This document shows positions 38,913-42,463 of a stretch of DNA of 42,463 nucleotides, piece by piece. The notes beneath the pieces are model-generated. The model was given only the letters and a program-made list of their open reading frames with translations. It had not been told where the DNA came from and did not search any database. The position numbers and the translations under genes are program-made. The first letter of the stretch is position 1. Each line of letters begins with the position of its first letter. The stretch spans positions 1-42,463 of the forward strand of contig DAOTTX010000253.1 of the NCBI GenBank assembly GCA_034437515.1, read 5' to 3'. The stretch is from DAOTTX01 sp034437515. Its GTDB lineage: Bacteria > Chloroflexota > Anaerolineae > Aggregatilineales > Phototrophicaceae.

Positions 38913-39833
38913 TTATGCATCATCCTGGTCAATGGCTTCGTGCGTCATGGCCTGGACTGCGTCCAACGAGAGATCGCGTGATCGGGCGATGCGCTGGTAA
39001 CGCTTCTGGAACTGCATGGTGGCAAACTCGGTGAAGTCCTCCGGTTTGAGTCCAAACGGCACAACGTCGTATTGGTCGAATGACTCACTGACCACACCCA
39101 GCGCCGGGACGAGCAGTGTGTTCATCGTGTCTTCGGCGACAGACCATAAGTGCGGGTTTTCGCTGACCAACCGTGAGAGCAGATAAATGCCGTAAGCGAT
39201 ATGACGGCTTTCGTCTTGCTTGAGCTTGTCGATGGCTTCACAGGTCGCAGGCATCAGGTCGTTGTTGCGCAGCGCGGAATAATAACTATAGTAACCCGTC
39301 TCCGCCAGCACCCCTTCGACGATCATGTTATACGTCACCGAGGCAATGACCTGTGCTTCCGGTGAGGAATCTGTCGCCAGCCGGTCAAGTGCCTGGGGCA
39401 GCGCCTGATAGAAAATCATCTTATAGCTCGGCAGATGATAGTGACTGATGTCACCGGGGTCACCGATGACCTCGGTCAGGAAGCGGCTGAAAAAATCCGT
39501 ATGTTTGGCTTCTTCCCACAGGAACGTGGTCAGGAACATCTCTTCTTCGATGCGCCCTTCTTTGGCAACCGTCATCATCAGCGGCAGCAGATCCAGCGTA
39601 ACGGCTTCCTCGCCCGCCTGGAATTGTGAGGTCAGCCGTAAGATAATGTCTTTCTCGTCTGCGTTGAGGTTTTGCCAGTCCGCTTGATCTTGCGTAAAAT
39701 CAAGGTCTGATGGGTTCCAGATGCCGTATTTCTTCGCTTTCTCAAACAATTTCATCGGGGGTGAATCCCGATCTAACCCGCGTGTGGTGGTGGCAAACCC
39801 TGTATGATTTTTGGGAGTATTTAAAGTCATCAT
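38913..39833 (-). CDS. R2-like ligand-binding oxidase (R2lox)
   Basis: Ferritin-like Mn/Fe protein of 306 aa related to ribonucleotide reductase R2. Metal ligands by family numbering are E75 and V78 in GEEAV, E108 and H111 in WEEAKH, Y168 and E173 in TYNMIVEG, and E208/H211 in DESRH. V78 and Y168 correspond to the Val-Tyr ether cross-link that defines R2lox in Mycobacterium and Geobacillus. It binds a long-chain fatty acid and activates O2; the physiological reaction is unknown. Start is one of the tandem ATGs at 39833/39830; GAGG precedes both. Divergent from ligA. Confidence 0.93.
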   Translation of the reverse strand: MMTLNTPKNHTGFATTTRGLDRDSPPMKLFEKAKKYGIWNPSDLDFTQDQADWQNLNADEKDIILRLTSQFQAGEEAVTLDLLPLMMTVAKEGRIEEEMFLTTFLWEEAKHTDFFSRFLTEVIGDPGDISHYHLPSYKMIFYQALPQALDRLATDSSPEAQVIASVTYNMIVEGVLAETGYYSYYSALRNNDLMPATCEAIDKLKQDESRHIAYGIYLLSRLVSENPHLWSVAEDTMNTLLVPALGVVSESFDQYDVVPFGLKPEDFTEFATMQFQKRYQRIARSRDLSLDAVQAMTHEAIDQDDA

Positions 39834-39957
39834 AGCCTCAGTATAATTTGCGTCTCGTTAAGAGTATTATAGTCTTTCTGGCATCCATAATCTATTTGCA
39901 CATCCGTTCGATTATGGGATAATGTGGGATATTCATAGTCATAAACGGAGGTTAACT

Positions 39958-42000
39958 ATGGCTGTTGCCGAAGAACTTATCCAACGCGCCGAGTCGCTCC
40001 GCGAACAGCTACATCATCACAGCTATCGCTATTACGTCCTGAGCGATCCACTGGTTACCGATGCCGAGTACGACACGCTCTATAACGAACTCAAGCAACT
40101 CGAAGACGAACATCCAGAACTCATCACGCCGGACTCACCGACGCAACGCGCCGGGAGCGACTTGAGCGAGGACTTCCCCAAAGTTGAGCATCCCGCGCCG
40201 ATCCTCAGCCTTGCTAACGCGACCGACGCGGAAGAACTCTACGCCTGGGAAGAACGTAACCTGAAACTGCTACCCTCCGGCACGGAACTTGATTACACAC
40301 TCGAACCCAAACTCGACGGCTTGAGTGTGGTGATCCGCTACGATAATGGTATATTGGCACAGGCCGCCACTCGTGGCAATGGTCAGGTCGGTGATGATGT
40401 GACCAATAACGTGCGGACGATCAACACGGTGCCGCTGCGCATCCCCGCCACCCCGGATGGCCCGACACCGCCGGAAAGACTCTATGTACGTGGTGAAGTC
40501 CTGTTTTTAAAGTCAGATTTTGAGCAGCTCAACCGCCAACAAGAAGCGGCTGAATTACCACGTTTCGTTAACCCACGTAACACCGCCAGCGGCACACTCA
40601 AGCAAAAAGACTCGAGAGTCACGGCGGAACGTCCGCTGACGGCCTATCTTTACGAAATCGTGCAAATCAGCGCCACTGATACTAACGGTGACCCGATCAA
40701 GCTGGCTACACAGTGGGAAACATTGTGTTATCTACGGGATTTAGGCTTTCATATCCCACCAGAATCCCAACATTATCCAGCGTTATCCCACATTATCCAA
40801 CAATTACCCACATGGGAAGCACAACGCGACGACCTCACATTCGAGATCGACGGTCTAGTAGTCAAAGTCAATGACCGGGGCATCGGACGAGAACTCGGCG
40901 TGGTCGGCAAAGACCCACGCGGAGCCATCGCTTACAAGTTCCCCGCGCAGGAAGGCACGACCCGACTGAACAACGTGACCGTAAACATCGGGCGCACCGG
41001 CAAACTGACCCCCGTCGCTCAACTGGAACCTGTCTTCCTCGCCGGGGTGACGGTCAGCAATGCGACCCTACACAACTACAAATTCATAGAAGACCTGGAC
41101 ATCCGTCAGGGCGATCAGGTCATCATCAAACGCTCTGGTGATGTGATCCCTTACGTCATCGGCCCGGTGACGAGCGCCCGCAGCGGTGAAGAACAACCGC
41201 TCACACCGCCCGAATTCTGCCCGTTCAGCGGTGATAAGATCGTCCAACCGGCAGATGCCGTTGATTACTATTGCCCCAACCCGCGCTGCCCCGAACGTGT
41301 TTTTCGCAGCATCGAGTTTTTCGTCAGCCGGGGCGCGATGGACATTGACGGGATGGGGCCGCAGACCGTCAAAACGTTGATTGACGAAGGATTGATCGCC
41401 GACGAAGCCGACATTTTTTATCTACAACCGGAGCCACTGCTCGAACTCGAACGTTTTGGCGAGAAAAAGGTCGAGAACCTGCTCGCATCTATCGAAGCGG
41501 CGAAGCAACGCCCGCTCTGGCAACTCATCACCGCACTGGGTATCGACGGTGTCGGCGGCACGGTCGCACAATTTCTTACGGAGAAATACCGCACATTTGA
41601 TGCGCTGATGCAAGCAAACACCGACGACATCGAGGATATTGAAGGCATCGGCCCGATCATCGCGCAAAACATCGTCGATTGGTTCGCCGACGACTTTCAT
41701 CAGGAAGTGATCGACAAAATGCGCCGGGCCGGGGTCAACATGGAGGCCGAGGAACAGGCGCAGGCCAGCTCCACACTCGAAGACAAAACTTTTGTGCTCA
41801 CCGGGACGCTGCCGACCATGACCCGCGATGAAGCCAGCGATCTTATCAAGTCGCACGGTGGACGGGTGACCAGCAGCGTCAGCAAAAAGACCAATTACGT
41901 CCTCGCGGGTGATTCCCCCGGTAGCAAGCTGGAAAAAGCACAGAAACTCGGCGTTACAGTGCTCAACGAAGATGAGTTCAAAGCATTATTAGGCAAATAA
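39958..42000 (+). CDS. ligA: NAD-dependent DNA ligase
   Basis: Seals nicks in replication and repair. The protein is 680 aa: domain Ia (YYVLSDPLVTDAEYD), the adenylation motif LEPKLDGLS with the lysine nucleophile, the OB fold, a zinc finger, helix-hairpin-helix repeats (EGIGPIIAQNI) and a C-terminal BRCT domain (DKTFVLTGTLPTMTRDEA). The zinc finger reads CPFSG ... YYCPNPRCPE, so the second of the usual four cysteines is a serine. I chose the ATG at 39958, with GGAGG 6 nt upstream. A longer frame from 39922 lacks such a site. Confidence 0.97.
   Translation: MAVAEELIQRAESLREQLHHHSYRYYVLSDPLVTDAEYDTLYNELKQLEDEHPELITPDSPTQRAGSDLSEDFPKVEHPAPILSLANATDAEELYAWEERNLKLLPSGTELDYTLEPKLDGLSVVIRYDNGILAQAATRGNGQVGDDVTNNVRTINTVPLRIPATPDGPTPPERLYVRGEVLFLKSDFEQLNRQQEAAELPRFVNPRNTASGTLKQKDSRVTAERPLTAYLYEIVQISATDTNGDPIKLATQWETLCYLRDLGFHIPPESQHYPALSHIIQQLPTWEAQRDDLTFEIDGLVVKVNDRGIGRELGVVGKDPRGAIAYKFPAQEGTTRLNNVTVNIGRTGKLTPVAQLEPVFLAGVTVSNATLHNYKFIEDLDIRQGDQVIIKRSGDVIPYVIGPVTSARSGEEQPLTPPEFCPFSGDKIVQPADAVDYYCPNPRCPERVFRSIEFFVSRGAMDIDGMGPQTVKTLIDEGLIADEADIFYLQPEPLLELERFGEKKVENLLASIEAAKQRPLWQLITALGIDGVGGTVAQFLTEKYRTFDALMQANTDDIEDIEGIGPIIAQNIVDWFADDFHQEVIDKMRRAGVNMEAEEQAQASSTLEDKTFVLTGTLPTMTRDEASDLIKSHGGRVTSSVSKKTNYVLAGDSPGSKLEKAQKLGVTVLNEDEFKALLGK
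40750..40812 (+). repeat. 10-bp phased ATCC repeat inside ligA
   Basis: Around 40752-40812 six units share the pattern (T/A)AT(C)CC, with four TTATCC or TTACCC hexamers at 40773, 40783, 40793 and 40804, spaced 10, 10 and 11 bp. It codes for HIPPESQHYPALSHIIQQLP. The stretch TATCCCACATTATCC (40784-40798) also has an inverted copy in the ligA upstream region, at 39917-39931. Confidence 0.4.
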
Positions 42001-42003
42001 TTC

Positions 42004-42178
42004 GTAACTACTCAGGTAGGATATCATAGGGTAGTTGTGATGACCTTAGTGAACATTTATGGACTTTCATGGCACAAATCACAATATAGTTGTGAATGTA
42101 TGTAATAAATTGTAGCCCGATAGATACCCGCTATGACCCCTTATTATCCGAATGACGTGGGGGTACCTGAGTAGTTAC
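42004..42178. mobile_element. 175-bp MITE-like element downstream of ligA
   Basis: GTAACTACTCAGGTA (42004-42018) and TACCTGAGTAGTTAC (42164-42178) are perfect 15-bp inverted repeats. The interior has no coding sequence. It begins 4 bp after the ligA stop. No clear target duplication is seen. Confidence 0.55.
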
Positions 42179-42397
42179 ATTATTTCTGCGACATTCAAAC
42201 CAGCACCAGTTTTTCTAAAACGTAAAGTAGCCACACCCGAAAGATTTACTGAAAAATTTCCTAAAATCTCACGGTGTCGTGGGATTCTTTTATATCTAAA
42301 TTGTATAAACATAAGTAAAAGAATAACATTAATAATATAACCTGTCTTAAAGAGCTTCAAATTTACATCCAATATAACTAGAAAATTATGAGCCTAC
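42179..42397. other. AT-rich spacer before the last gene
   Basis: With the element before it, the stretch 42001-42397 holds no gene. Base composition is much more AT-rich than the rest of the window. Short open frames here have no family likeness. It may mark the border of a horizontally acquired region. Confidence 0.5.
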
Positions 42398-42463
42398 ATG
42401 CCAAGAATCTTTGACAACATCGAGCGGGAGCAAATTCTGCTGCCTGCTTTGCAAGATACCATC
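42398..42463 (+). CDS. start of a possible PLD/helicase-type protein, cut by window end
   Basis: Only 22 codons are present: MPRIFDNIEREQILLPALQD and two more residues. From memory, this start resembles N-termini of large phospholipase-D/SNF2-helicase proteins associated with defence islands (MPRIFDNI followed by LLPAL). The rest lies outside the window, so the assignment is tentative. There is no good ribosome-binding site. Confidence 0.5.
   Translation, partial: MPRIFDNIEREQILLPALQDTI

Noticed and set aside
40804..40812. Replication origin at ligA based on a DnaA-like box
   Set aside because: Only one near-match to the consensus box, inside a coding region, with no dnaA or dnaN nearby.
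42152..42340. 62-codon frames in the AT-rich right end
   Set aside because: AT-rich sequence produces short open frames; no start context or family likeness, and the first overlaps the inverted repeat.
1..42463. CRISPR array or tRNA genes
   Set aside because: No regularly spaced direct repeats of 25-40 bp and no cloverleaf-like sequence was found in the gaps I read.

Overview
The window reads as a chromosomal segment of a free-living bacterium, most likely a member of the Chloroflexota (Anaerolineae-like). This is inferred from the overall gene style: Pro/Thr-rich 'PTPTPT' stalks on envelope proteins, a LysM lipoprotein, a bactofilin, moderately high GC and many short palindromic intergenic elements. 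No 16S rRNA or other decisive taxonomic marker is present. I see no tRNA gene and no CRISPR array.

Layout. (1) 0.2-3.0 kb: threonine aldolase, a degenerate CPBP-type membrane protein and a convergent tyrosine recombinase. (2) 3.1-9.9 kb, minus strand: a five-gene envelope ABC operon (FtsX/MacB-type permease, membrane-fusion lipoprotein, two ATPases, LysM lipoprotein) closed by an intrinsic terminator. (3) 10.2-14.7 kb: an Uma2 / SGNH-hydrolase / pentapeptide operon, an acyl-CoA dehydrogenase, a GNAT enzyme and an unknown protein. (4) 15.0-20.2 kb, minus strand: a sulfur-assimilation operon made of a JAMM protease, MetY, MetX, a Gly-Gly sulfur carrier, an unannotated 53-aa protein and a ThiF/MoeB-rhodanese fusion. 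(5) 20.2-26.7 kb, plus strand: citrate synthase, a rhomboid protease, EtfB-EtfA and a MutS-like ATPase. (6) 26.7-35.5 kb: mixed housekeeping genes (flavin monooxygenase, response regulator, SH3/PT protein, a G1P-dehydrogenase-like protein, bactofilin + LMW phosphatase, SDR, kynurenine formamidase) and the RNase P RNA. (7) 35.5-42.5 kb: secreted hydrolase, a decayed zone (MITE-like repeat, truncated beta-propeller gene, dead IS5 element), R2lox oxidase, DNA ligase, another MITE-like repeat and an AT-rich run-up to a new gene cut by the window edge.

The most interesting system is region 4. The enzymes together make a complete protein-thiocarboxylate route to homocysteine. The rhodanese/E1-like enzyme charges the carrier's C-terminal glycine with sulfur, MetX activates homoserine, MetY transfers the sulfur, and the JAMM protease releases the product. 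Upstream of the first gene I found a 26-codon leader ORF with alternating Met-Cys-Met-Cys-Met-Cys codons. It is followed by two mutually exclusive RNA structures: a 12-bp intrinsic terminator with U-tract and an 18-bp antiterminator whose 5' arm begins just beyond the Met/Cys codons and includes the leader stop codon. This is the architecture of a ribosome-mediated attenuator sensing Met and Cys supply. A second RNA element inside the operon places the metX ribosome-binding site in one arm of a perfect 12-bp hairpin. The 53-aa ORF is translationally coupled between the sulfur carrier and the E1-like enzyme.

Secondary leads are a G1P-dehydrogenase-fold protein that appears to have lost all three metal ligands, three separate MITE-like inverted-repeat elements, a helically phased repeat inside ligA, and the likely start of an accessory (possibly defence) region at the right edge.
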